From Jimgerdemannia flammicorona (lineage: Eukaryota; Mucoromycota; Endogonomycetes; Endogonales; Endogonaceae), in the NCBI GenBank assembly GCA_003990745.1, contig RBNI01000837.1:1-26525 (forward strand): 26,525 nucleotides of DNA, given 5' to 3'. The notes beneath the pieces were generated by a model. That model was not told where the DNA came from. It searched no databases and saw nothing but the letters and a program-made list of their open reading frames with translations. Numbering within the stretch: the stretch's first letter is position 1; each line of letters starts with the position of its first letter. Position numbers and translations under genes: made by a program. Positions 18,126-26,525 of the stretch are shown piece after piece.

Positions 18126-18590
18126 TTGGGGACCCGAACAAGATACCACCTTCCAAGCATTGAAGGATGCTTTGATAACCACTCCAGTACTCTTCAAGTG
18201 GCAAATCCTGCCCTACTATATGAAGTTACTACCAATGCCTCTGACCTAGCTCTTGGAGCAGTACTCATGCAAGAAGGACACCCTGTGGCCTATCACTCCT
18301 GCAAGTTCAATGATGCTGAAATCAACTATGTAACTCATGAGAAGGAAATGTTAGCTATCATAGACACCCTGATCAAATAGCAACCATACCTAGAAGGAGC
18401 ACACTTCACTGTATTGACTGACCACAAGTCATTAGTCAACATCAAGACCCAGGCTACCCTTTCTCAAAAGCAAGCTAGATGGATGAAAGTCCTCACCAAC
18501 TTTGACTACAAAATCCAGTACCACTCCAGCAAGGAAAACATTGTTGCTGATGCAATCTCCAGATCACCCATTGAAGAAGTTATCCAAACT
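18126..18590 (+). pseudogene. RH: RNase H with a substituted catalytic Asp
   Basis: This domain degrades the RNA strand of the RNA-DNA hybrid. It lies in a new phase after a one-base loss near 18209. [12 protein letters not shown] is at 18231-18266, where the family has T-D-A-S; the Asp codon is AAT (Asn, 18234-18236) after ACC, so ACC-GAT to ACC-AAT is a CpG transition on the opposite strand. HEKEMLAI (Glu) and LTDHKSL (Asp) remain. TAG 18378 stands where relatives usually have Trp or Arg. The C-terminal KENIVADAISR near 18534 closes the domain. Confidence 0.88.
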
Positions 18591-18789
18591 CTCACCCTGG
18601 TTACAAACTCCATCATGGAACAAATTATCACAGCCTGTGCTGATGATAAAGAAGCTCAAGTACTCCGAGAAATCTTGAACAGTGATGATGCTGACAAGCA
18701 TACCCAGTACAATCAATACCAACTCAAAGATAATGCTATCTACTACAAGGACAGATTGTATGTTCCAAACAACCGAGACCTCCAAAGGA

Positions 18790-19745
18790 CTATCCTATTC
18801 GAATGCCATGATGCCCCTATAGCTGGACATTTAGGATTTGACAAATGCTATGAAGTTATCTCCTGAAACTTCTATTGGCCCCGAATGGCAGATCAACTCA
18901 AGACCTACATCACTTCCTGTAATGCCTGCCAATGCAACAAGTCCTCAACACTAGCAAAACCTGGTCTACTCCACCCAATCTCAGTACCATCTGCTAATTG
19001 GGAACAAGTCTCTATGGACTTCATTGTACAACTACCCCGAACCAAGAACGGGAAAGATGCAATTGTTGTCTTTGTGGACTATCTCAGCAAACAAGCTCAC
19101 TTTGTACCAACCACCACCACTGCAACAGCACCAGACATAGCCATACTCTTGTTTGACAATATCTTCCACTATCATGGTCTTCCTAAGATCATTGTTAGTG
19201 ACCGAGACCCGAAATTCACCAGCCATTTTTGGAAAGCCCTCCATGCACACCTTGGAATGAAACTTGCACTATCTACAGCCTTTCACCCTGAAACTGATGG
19301 CCAAACCGAAAGAATGAACCAAACCCTGGAACAAATGCTAAGAAACTATGTCTCCTACAGATAAGATGATTGGCACGAACACCTTACTGCAGTCGAGTTT
19401 GCCTATAACAACAGCAAGCAAACCTCTCTTGGAATGACCCCATTCTTTGCCAACACTGGACAAAACCCAAACACTCCTCTGACACTCATCCGAACCACTG
19501 AAGAACCCTCCACAGTCGAAGCTGTTGAAGAATTCTTACTCCGAATGCATAATCTAAGCCAGATTGCAATTGAGAATTTATCACGAGCTCAAGAACAACA
19601 GTCACAGTATGTTAACCAACATTGCCGAGAAGAAATCTTCGATATTGGAGAAAAGGTCCTATTAGACATCCGAGGATACCGAGTTGACAACCTCAAGCAC
19701 AGACCATCTACAAAGCTGAACAGCAAGTTTATTGGACCATTTGAA
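18790..19745 (+). pseudogene. IN: Integrase (HHCC, D,D35E, GPF)
   Basis: This enzyme inserts the cDNA. The zinc-binding N-terminus has two His in CHDAPIAGHLGF near 18804-18840 and CX2C in SCNACQ near 18916-18933. The catalytic core has Asp at 19017 (MDFI), Asp at 19200 (SDRDPKF) and Glu at 19308 (GQTERMN), with exactly 35 residues between the last two. The GPY/F module reads GPFEV at 19734. Two stops lie inside: TGA 18864 (before NFYWPRM, where relatives have Arg) and TAG 19362. All catalytic residues are intact. Confidence 0.94.
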
Positions 19746-19904
19746 GTCATCTCACAAGTCTCTCCGACCTCCTACAAATTGGCACTACCAGACACCATTA
19801 AGATTCACCCAGTCTTTAATGTCCAATATCTCAAGTGATATAATGACAACGATGACGAACTATTCCCAAACCGAACTATGGAACCACCTGCACCTGTCAT
19901 TATT

Positions 19905-20081
19905 AATGACTAGGAAGAATATGAAGTTGAATAAATCCTCAACAAATATGGCCACAAGAACCACCCTGAGTACCTCATCAAATGGAAAGGTTATCCGATC
20001 CATGATGCAACATGGGAACCCAAGACCAATCTCTAGAATGCTACCGACTTAGTTCAGGAATACGATTCCTTGAACAACTGA
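19905..20081 (+). pseudogene. C-terminal chromodomain
   Basis: After the GPF module the frame contains EEYEVE...ILNKYGHKN (19914-19961) and YLIKWKGYP...ATWEP (near 19968-20018), the signature of a chromodomain. It includes the aromatic positions Tyr, Trp and Trp that read methyl-lysine histone tails. Chromoviruses use this domain to direct integration toward heterochromatin, which fits an insertion inside a silenced LINE. Stops at 19911, 19932 and 20034 break it. Confidence 0.9.
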
Positions 20082-20497
20082 ACACTGAATACTCCTGCAC
20101 CTATCAGTACACAATATATATTACCCTCCCGAACATTATAATTACCATGAACCTAATCAAGAACTCAGCAAGACAGAACAAAAGAATACCAACCCTCTGG
20201 AAAAATAACAAAACTGAAAGCCAGCCTATTCTCCCCATACCACTGGTGGGAAACGAGGCGTAGATATTTAAGAAGATTTCTTAGAGGAAATTCTCCAGCA
20301 GTGAATGACGTCAGAATCACTTCCGGCACACAGCATTGAATACACGACCCTTTAACATGTGAATCCAATGCATTAGGCAACTATACTACGAGCATGCCAC
20401 TTTCTGAAAAAATAAACTTTACCGGACTTTTGACCTCCTAAACGGTATAACAATACTAGAACAAAATTAGAAGGCCCTGACAAGGATGTTGAAAGCT
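20082..20497 (+). other. Gypsy 3' noncoding region
   Basis: About 416 bases between the pol stop and the polypurine tract hold no convincing open frame. A perfect 8-bp palindrome TGACGTCA (20306-20313) is the ATF/CREB-type bZIP core. An imperfect hairpin is possible around 20270-20295. Nothing else is recognisable. Confidence 0.6.
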
Positions 20498-20511
20498 AAG
20501 AAGGGGAGAGA
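20498..20511 (+). other. Polypurine tract
   Basis: AAGAAGGGGAGAGA, 14 purines, lies immediately before the TGTAAG start of the 3' LTR. This is the expected RNase H-resistant primer for plus-strand synthesis, and it fixes the LTR border. Confidence 0.9.
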
Positions 20512-20693
20512 TGTAAGCACACAACCTCCAAGTCACAGAAATCACACGTCACCTCTTAACAAGCCACTGAAATCGCACGCGACCTTTGAACAAATCTGGA
20601 AATCACCTGTGCAATCATGAAGCTGAGTCAAACAGAAGTCACAGTGCACAAAGCTGAGTCAATACAAAGTCATGGAACACAAGGTTCACACAA

Positions 20694-21896
20694 ATGGAAT
20701 CTTATCAATCAAGAACAGATGCATATATACTGAGCCCTGAGACGTATCGAAACAGAGAACCAAAACAAATAACAACCACAACTTCCAAATACACAAACAT
20801 GACCACCGAGATCTACAACCGCATCCACACTGACATTTGGAATGCTATTGTCAACCGAGCCACACCCCCTCTGCCCCTCATGAATATCCATAGCGTCGCA
20901 CCCCTCTACTTCGTGGAAGTCTGATGGAACGTCCTGAACATGCTTAATGAGGCCCACCGGATCGGACAAATCTCAAGCTGCTACCAGATTGGCTGCCTCC
21001 TGGAAGACATGGTCGAAAACCACCATGATACAGACATTACCCAGATGTCTCAACACCAAAAGCTCATCGCTCGCAAATACTGAGAACTTTTCTACGAGTA
21101 CAGCACCTTTATTCCCCGCCTCTGAGTTACTACCAGCGAAATGGTTGCTACCCTGTCCTATGGCCAAATCGATGACATGATACAAGAACTCAACCACAAG
21201 TATCTTGAGTACATTCAGACTACTGACAGAACCTTCCTGTACCCCAACGACCACATCCTGCAAATGCCCCAAGTTGGATACACCATGAAGGATGTCTACA
21301 ATATAATCAACTTCGATGAAGATGAAGCAGAAGACAATGATCCCTCTGATGCTGACATGACCTCAAGCCAAGGATCTCTACCAACCCTGATCACACTGCC
21401 AACCTTGCCGATGAACTTACAACAATTCATAACCACATACGAAACTTATTGGGATAATGATCACTGGCATGAATACCAACCTACATTCACTCCCGATTAC
21501 TTCAACTACAACAAAGAGACCGGAGAACACAACCTGTACCTCCAGACAACCCTTAAGATCAAACCAACAACTCCACCACTAGAGTATGAGCGACATGAAC
21601 CACAGCCGCCAGCTTACTACAACCCTGTAACTCATAGTGCTATAACCTATAGAAGGTATGCAGATAGCGAATCCGATAAAAGCGAAGACAATGCACCCCT
21701 CCTTCACCCACCAACACCTTATCCAGCATATGAGACAGACAATGCTATTCTGTGGGATGGAGATGAAGTCCTAATATATTATTACCTCAGCGAACAAGGA
21801 GAAGTAATCCGTGAACCACTCTTCCTAGACGACTACTTCATCAGAGATAATGTCTTCAATGGTGATGTCATCGAAGACTATCCAGACAGTGCCTAA
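20694..21896 (+). pseudogene. U3 ORF, 3' LTR copy (400 codons, three private stops)
   Basis: Second copy of the LTR-encoded frame, same 1203-base length and no indel. TGA codons at 20922, 21081 and 21123 correspond to CGA, CAA and CGA in the 5' copy. The middle pair (TGA against CAA) is explained by an ancestral CGA deaminated on opposite strands. The last 251 codons (21141-21896) are open and read through the position that is a stop in the 5' copy (TGG at 21753). In this copy the second proline motif reads PPAY while the first is PPLEY; the 5' copy has the reverse. This copy lies in the part of the LTR that the genomic transcript would include, so it is the version most easily expressed, for example from a spliced or internally initiated RNA. 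Confidence 0.75.
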
Positions 21897-22085
21897 ATCT
21901 ATAAATAGCTTAGCAGTCATAGTATAGTTAGATTAGCCTTGTACGACGTGACTGTGAACTGACTCAGCAGTCAGACGATCTCTTGACATGTCAGATCACA
22001 CTTGTACTACATGACTGCATTCTGACTCAGCAAAGCACTTAGTGCTACATCCATATCTAGTATAGTCCAGATAGCCCCTCACTAG

Positions 22086-22093
22086 TATAAATA
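22086..22093 (+). promoter_or_regulatory. TATA box of the 3' LTR
   Basis: TATAAATA, same context as 13488-13495. It could drive readthrough transcription into the downstream LINE ORF1 tail and ORF2. Confidence 0.6.
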
Positions 22094-22587
22094 CCCCCTC
22101 CCCCAGACCTCAGAATCTCAGACTTGAACAGACTCGAACACACAAGAACAATCCTGAACACTTCCCCACAATACCCCTTCACACTACTACTCCTAGTATA
22201 GCAATATCATGAATAGTGAATAAACCTATTTAATAACCCACAAACCACTCTTAAGTAAATCCACTCCTCGTTAGGTCCTACTCCTAACCCCATCACGAAA
22301 TTTCCTAATTGGGTATTGTCTGCAGCGATACGCCGATTCAACTAAGCTGGTCTTAGTTTCTTGAACTTCCTGAAATATGGAAAATCCTGAACATCCAGAA
22401 CTAGTCCGAAAAAGGACTTTGGTTGAGATGTTAACCTGAACTTGAAATCAATAAGCATAGAGGACATACTCCATATGAAATTGATCTTGACCATAAGAAA
22501 ACGGTCTTCCAGAATATCCAGAACTTCTAGAAAACCCTTCCAGAACTATGTAATGATTACCCTAAAATGCAACCCTCTTACACATGG

Positions 22588-22762
22588 TCTACAGCTCTGG
22601 TAGGAGGCTTGCATAGAATACCAAGAGGAGTTTGAGGAGAAGGCAGATGGAGAGATGACTGAACTGCTGGCTGGACTGGAGGCTCAGAGGGCCGAAGAGA
22701 AGGAGGTGGCTGCAGAACACAATCTGGATACAGCGCAGGAGGAGATGAACAAGGAGCAGTAG
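22588..22762 (+). pseudogene. LINE ORF1 (copy 4), C-terminal part
   Basis: The frame continues exactly from 11913 when one 5-base duplicate is removed. It reads EACIEYQEEFEEK...ELLAGLEAQRAEEKEV..., closely matching the C-terminus of copy 2 (EACLEYHEDFEEK near 6808) and ending TAG 22760-22762. The one in-frame TAG near 22603 is probably decay. About ten codons around the junction have no counterpart in copy 2, so the join is not a perfect restoration by comparison. The segment looks like coiled coil. Confidence 0.8.
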
Positions 22763-22792
22763 AGATCGATTGACAACATAACATCTTTCATT

Positions 22793-25700
22793 ATGAACAG
22801 TACAACCAACTTTTTTTCTCTAAATGTGAATGGGTTATAGGGTGCCGCTCGATGTAGAAACATTTTTACTTGGATGAAGGGATTGGAGGCTGATCTCTTC
22901 CTATTGCAGGATGTTAGGTGTGAGGATGATTCTGATAAGATAGAGTGGATGAAGGAATGGGGAGGGGTGGCGATCTGGAAAGGCAAGGTTGGGATTTTGG
23001 TTCGGAAAGGCAGAGGGGAGATATAGGATGTGAGGAGTTGGGGGGAGAGACTGGTCTGGGGTGAGTGGATTCGTGCAGGCTGGGAGCCAGTTACAGTTAG
23101 CTCCTGCTACTGTCCTGTGGTATGGAGCGAGTGGATAGATTGGGTGAAAGGTCTGCAGGAGAGTGGGAGCCTTGTAGAGGCTAGGGTGGATATGCTTGGG
23201 GGAGATTTCAATATGGTATGAGACATACTATTGGATAGAACTGATGGAGGATGAGATGCTGAGAGCAGGAGTGGAGGACTGGCAGCATGGGAGGAGGTCG
23301 AAAGGCTAAGTGCACTGATAGATGCTGGTTGGGAATACTGGGGGAATAGGAGGGTATATACACATTGGGCAGGGGGTCTGGGGTGAGGATCGACTGAATT
23401 TTGACAGGCAGCTGCTGGGGCCTAGATGTTTGGAAGTCACTGGAGGTAGAATGGTGTCCATGGTTGGATCACTGGGGGCTTTTGAGGCAGGGGTGCTTTG
23501 GGGGAAGTGGGGATGGGCCTGGACATTGGTGCCTCAATTTCTCTTTATTAGATGACAAGACCTGGTGGGATGAGTGGGCTACAGACATTCAGCTGAGGAT
23601 GGAGAAATGGTGGTGGGAGGGTGCCTCAGTTGGGATTCAGTGGTTGAGGATAAAGGAGATGGCCAAGATTTACTGGAGTGAGGTGGGCAAGGAGGCAGGG
23701 AAGCAGAGGAGGCATCAAGTATGTTGGGCTTCTACTAGATTGACTAAGCTTCTGGAGGAGTGGGCGAGGGTGAAGATGTTGGAGGGAGAAGAGGATTGGA
23801 GGTTGATGAGGGCGAAAATGGAGGTTGGGGAACTACAACAGGTACTGTGGGAAGAGGAAGAGGTGAGGGTACAGAGCTTGGCAGCACAGCTCCGCTGGCA
23901 GGATTTGGAGGAAGGGGAGAGACCCTCCAAGTTTCTTACAAGGGCTCTTAGGGCAAGGTGGGTACAACAATAGTGGGAAGAGGTGTTGGACTCAGATGGA
24001 TTACTAGTACATGGGGTACAGGACATTCTTGGATTGCTGAAGGAGAGATGGAGTGGATTGTGGAGTGAGGAGGAGGGTGGGGTGGATGCCGCAACTATTG
24101 ACAGAACATTGGAGGATTGGCACCCACCACAAGTAGAGAGGCTAGGCGACCTGATGATGCCAGTACAGGAAAATGAAATCTACCAGGTTCTTGCCACGAC
24201 AACGCCAGGTACAGCTCCTGGAGAGGATGGCCTGCCCTGGGACTTTTGGAAGCGAATGGTTGGAGTCCCAGGGATGATGGGAGAGATGACCACAATGTGC
24301 GACTTCATTCTACAGACTGGGAGGTGGGTGGGGGAGCAGGACCTTGGGCTGGTGATGCTGCTCTATAAAAACAAAGGAAGGCAGGAGGATTGGAAGAACT
24401 GGTGGCCAATAATGTTGCTAGATATGGACAGAAAGTTGGTGACTAAGGTGGTGGTAGCCAGACTACAGAAGGTGGCCCAGCAAGTCATGGGTGCTGAGCA
24501 GAGGGGATTTGTGGGTGGTCGGCTCATCAGGGATGGCACTGCCTGGGTACATAGAGTTATTGAAGGGGCAAGGGCCTGTGGACTGGATGGGCATCTAGTC
24601 TTCTTGGATCAGGAGAAGGCCTATGACTGGGTGCGAAGAGTCTGGCTGGTGAAAGTTTTGGATAGGATGGGAGTTCCGTCACAATTCCGGTCAGCAATGA
24701 TCAGCCTACTAGAAGGGAGTAGGGCTGCACTCATGTATAATGGTCATAGAGGGGTGGCATTCCCCTTGGGTAGGGGGGTGCTCCAGGGGGACCCACTGTC
24801 CCCCATTTTGTATGCTCTTTCCCTGGAACCCCTTATGGATAGAATTAGGCAGAGGATAGGAGGACTCGCTGTTTTTGGCATAGGATGGAAAGTTGGGGCC
24901 TTTGCAGATGACATGGTGGTTGGTCTGGGATCGATTGCTGATGTTGAAGAGCTCAAGAAGACTGTAGAGTGGTATGAGGAGAACTCTGAAGTGAAGCTGA
25001 ATTGGCACAAGTGTGAAACAATGGTGCTCGGCAATGGCCTGGTGGGAGGAGAGGTCATAGGAATGATTGTCCCCACTGGTGAAGCAGTACAGTACTTGGG
25101 TATCTATTTGTTGGTCTATGGGTCAGTTCTGCCCAGGCTTTGGTGGGAGCAGAGGATTGGAATCTGGGAGGAGGCCCTGCAGAGTTGGGGGGGAAGGCGA
25201 ATTTCTCTGGCAGGAAGGCTCGTAATTTTGAATGTCTACTGGTTGCCGAAGTTGTGGTACCTGGCATATCATCTGGACTTCCCAGCCTGGGTGGTAAAGA
25301 AATTGGTGAAGACAGCGAAGGGATGGATCTGGGCTGGAGGGCATAGTCAGATTGGTTGGGAGATCTTGTCCCTACCAGTGGCGAGAGGAGGTCTGGGGCT
25401 AGTTGACTTTCCAAAACAGTTACACTGCTTGCAGGCATGGTGGCTGAAGAGGGCCATGGAACTGAGAGGAGGTGGTTGGGTTCCTCTGCTACAGAAGATC
25501 TGGGAGAGGTGGTCATCGCCAAGGGGCTTGACTGGTGATCTCCTTTCATTAGTTGGGATTCAGAATACTAGACAACTGTGATATAAAGGATTTTGGTGGG
25601 GGATAGCAGAGGGGGTATACTATATTGGAATTCGTTGGCAGGGGAATGAAGGAGAGGAGGATTGGGACCTGGCAATGTGGAGATAGGATTGCATACTGCT

Positions 25701-26448
25701 GGGTGGCATGCCTTTGATTGAGTTCGACATTAGTGATGGAATAGAATGCCAAAGAGGACCAGGCCAGGATCTGTGGCCTAGCAGTTGGCAAGGAGTTGGA
25801 ATTGGTGAAGAGTAGGACTGGCATGGTGTCTGGACCTGGAGTGCTGCAGTGCGAAAGTGGATGCCACCAAAGTACTGAGTGGTCTGGTGGCGCATGCTGC
25901 GGCAGAATGTTATGCTCAACTTTCACTCAGGGCACCTTATAGTAGGGGGGTGCTTTGACTGTGAGGAGTGTCACAATGTAGGGCAGGAGGGGGGCTGTGT
26001 ACAGATGCCTGAACATTGGCTTGGAGAGTGCGAGGTGTTGGGGGACTTTTGGCAGGCAATTGGGGAGTGCTTGGGGGTACGACATAGGAGAGATGAGGTA
26101 CGGGGGAGGTGGGAGGACTTGAGGGATAGATTGGTAGGAGGGATAGAGAAGGAGTGGATTACTTTGGGCTGGGCATTAGCTATTTGGGTAGGGCTGGCCA
26201 GTCACTGGCTATTTGTTTTTGAGGATGGGAGTAGACAGGGCTTGGGGGACTGGTTGCTGTGGTGGCATGGGCTTATGGCGGATATCTTAACAGGCTGGTG
26301 GCTTGGTTGGGGGCTGCAGGGTGGTCAGAGATGCCACTTAGTGGAGAAAATTTGTAGACAGAGTGGGGGGAGAGTGGGCATAGTTAGTGACAGAGTGATC
26401 TTTATCTGTGAGGAGGTGGGGAGGAGACCCCCTATGGGGATTGGGTAG
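22793..26448 (+). pseudogene. LINE ORF2: endonuclease, reverse transcriptase, zinc region (copy 4)
   Basis: This protein of about 1218 codons drives target-primed reverse transcription. ATG 22793 reads MNSTTNFFSLNVNGL. Endonuclease motifs: FSLN, LFLLQDVR near 22898, GGDFNMV near 23204, YTHW near 23357, RID near 23386 and a degenerate WLDH near 23461 (WSDH in copy 3). A one-base loss near 23383 shifts the frame. From there the RT is open at 23983-25578: PGEDGLPWDFWK near 24217, QRGFVGGRLIRDG near 24499, FLDQEKAYD at 24601-24627, GVLQGDPLSP at 24775-24804, FADD at 24901-24912. A zf-RVT-like CFDC...EHWLGEC has Cys 25951 and 25960, His 26014 and Cys 26029. No RNase H domain follows. Stops include 22838, 23024, 23219, 23252, 23395, 23971 and 25579. 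FLDQEKAYD and the lack of RNase H suggest an L1/Tx1-like or Deceiver-type fungal LINE over a classical Tad; clade is uncertain. Confidence 0.92.
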
Positions 26449-26484
26449 TGAGTGGTGATGATGTATACTTATTCATAGACTGGT

Positions 26485-26525
26485 AATAAAGGCAGAGTCT
26501 AAGTGACTATAAAAAGAAAAAAAAA
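26485..26525 (+). other. LINE copy 4 polyadenylation signal and A-tail
   Basis: AATAAA at 26485-26490, about 25 bases before an A-rich run that continues to the window end. The preceding sequence (TAATAAAGG...TCTAAGTG) resembles the end of copy 1 (TAATAAAGGAGTCCAAGG near 3409), confirming the same family and a true 3' end. Confidence 0.85.

Larger units (their letters stand above)
13985..20081 (+). pseudogene. gag-pol: Gypsy gag-pol polyprotein frame (decayed)
   Basis: This is one long polyprotein frame covering gag through chromodomain. Codons are in phase with 14005 up to about 18200, then shift by a one-base loss near 18209 to phase with 18126, ending TGA 20079-20081. Seventeen internal stops were read: 11 TGA (14089, 15139, 15262, 15298, 15610, 15778, 15949, 16837, 17614, 18864, 19836), 4 TAG (18378, 19362, 19911, 20034) and 2 TAA (16762, 19932). 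Several TGAs sit where related proteins have Arg (for example before TRYGHFEF in RT), as CGA to TGA decay predicts. No in-frame ATG occurs before 14947, so the start codon is lost or lies elsewhere. Gag and pol share one frame, so no programmed frameshift is needed. Confidence 0.93.
11914..22582 (+). mobile_element. Chromodomain Gypsy (Ty3/Metaviridae) element with dUTPase and a U3 ORF
   Basis: This is a 10,669-bp LTR retrotransposon inserted into LINE copy 4 ORF1. Layout: 5' LTR 11914-13984, PBS near 13988, gag-pol to 20081, 3' noncoding region, polypurine tract 20498-20511, 3' LTR 20512-22582. Pol order is protease, RT, RNase H, integrase, chromodomain, which places it among chromoviruses. 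Two additions are unusual: a complete dUTPase between gag and protease, and a 400-codon frame in each LTR. gag-pol carries 17 internal stops and one frameshift, so this copy is dead. dUTPase-bearing Metaviridae have, to my recollection, been reported from basidiomycetes; I know of no report of this U3 frame. Confidence 0.95.
20512..22582 (+). repeat. 3' LTR of Gypsy element, 2071 bp
   Basis: Same length and layout as the 5' LTR, TGTAAG...CTTACA. Over the first 807 aligned bases I counted 57 differences (about 7%), 56 transitions and one transversion. It carries its own U3 ORF copy, TATA box (22086-22093) and AATAAA (22219-22224). The right flank continues the interrupted LINE ORF1. Confidence 0.96.
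22583..26525 (+). mobile_element. LINE copy 4, right part (ORF1 tail, ORF2, A-tail)
   Basis: Continuation of the LINE broken at 11913. It begins with the second 5-base target duplicate (CATGG, 22583-22587), then the ORF1 C-terminus, a 30-base spacer and a nearly complete ORF2. It ends with AATAAA (26485-26490) and an A-rich tail (26511-26525) that runs into the window edge. CG dinucleotides are frequent throughout. Confidence 0.92.

Noticed and set aside
13985..20081. TGA read as a sense codon (alternative genetic code)
   Set aside because: TGA in gag-pol mostly replaces expected Arg, and at 13155 a TGA faces TGG in the other LTR. CpG or G-to-A decay explains both; one recoding rule does not.
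22583..22762. Separate small gene after the 3' LTR
   Set aside because: It continues LINE ORF1 from 11913 in phase and matches the copy 2 ORF1 C-terminus.
1..26525. Host genes, tRNA or rRNA genes, CRISPR arrays
   Set aside because: Nothing resembling them was seen on either strand. Every recognisable domain belongs to a retrotransposon, and the repeats present are LTRs, short promoter repeats and A-tails.

Overview
This window is a fungal transposon island with no recognisable host gene. It is probably from a mushroom-forming basidiomycete. That guess rests on the chromodomain Gypsy element, the fungal-type LINEs and the heavy CpG-deamination signature; no host gene is present to confirm it. 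All assignments come from reading the sequence by eye.

Layout: (1) 1-3474 is the 3' part of a LINE (non-LTR retrotransposon, copy 1), ending in AATAAA and 42 uninterrupted A. (2) 3475-about 4944 is an old AT-rich relic zone. It holds a probable minus-strand Gypsy LTR with a scrap of gag, then a possible 330-bp solo LTR. (3) About 4945-7250 is LINE copy 2 (ORF1 and the start of ORF2), cut off by (4) LINE copy 3 at about 7251-9971 (ORF1 and the endonuclease part of ORF2), cut off by (5) LINE copy 4, which starts near 9972. (6) Copy 4 is split inside the 3' end of ORF1 by a Gypsy LTR retrotransposon at 11914-22582. Its ORF1 tail and ORF2 resume at 22583 and end in an A-tail at the window edge (26525). 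The second half of the window is therefore a nest: Gypsy in LINE 4 in LINE 3 in LINE 2. The missing 3' parts of copies 3 and 2 should lie just past the right edge.

The Gypsy element is the most interesting object. It has two collinear 2071-bp LTRs (TGTAAG...CTTACA), a TGGTAGC-type primer binding site and a polypurine tract. One gag-pol reads gag, CCHC knuckle, dUTPase, protease, RT, RNase H, integrase (D,D35E, GPF), chromodomain. The dUTPase lies between nucleocapsid and protease and keeps all five motifs. Each LTR also carries, in U3, a 400-codon open frame of unknown function. Its stop codons (one in the 5' copy, three in the 3' copy) are all private to one LTR, so the frame was intact when the element inserted. 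The ancestral protein probably had two PPxY motifs. U3 begins with a phased array of about 31-bp units, two of them carrying TGAGTCA sites.

Mutation style ties the window together. Bases 1-10010 contain only three CG dinucleotides by hand count, and CpG returns abruptly where copy 4 begins. In the first 807 aligned LTR bases I counted 57 differences, 56 of them transitions. Most gag-pol stops are TGA, several replacing an expected arginine, as CGA to TGA decay predicts. The window reads as methylated repeats inserted in sequence and decayed by CpG deamination or a RIP-like process.
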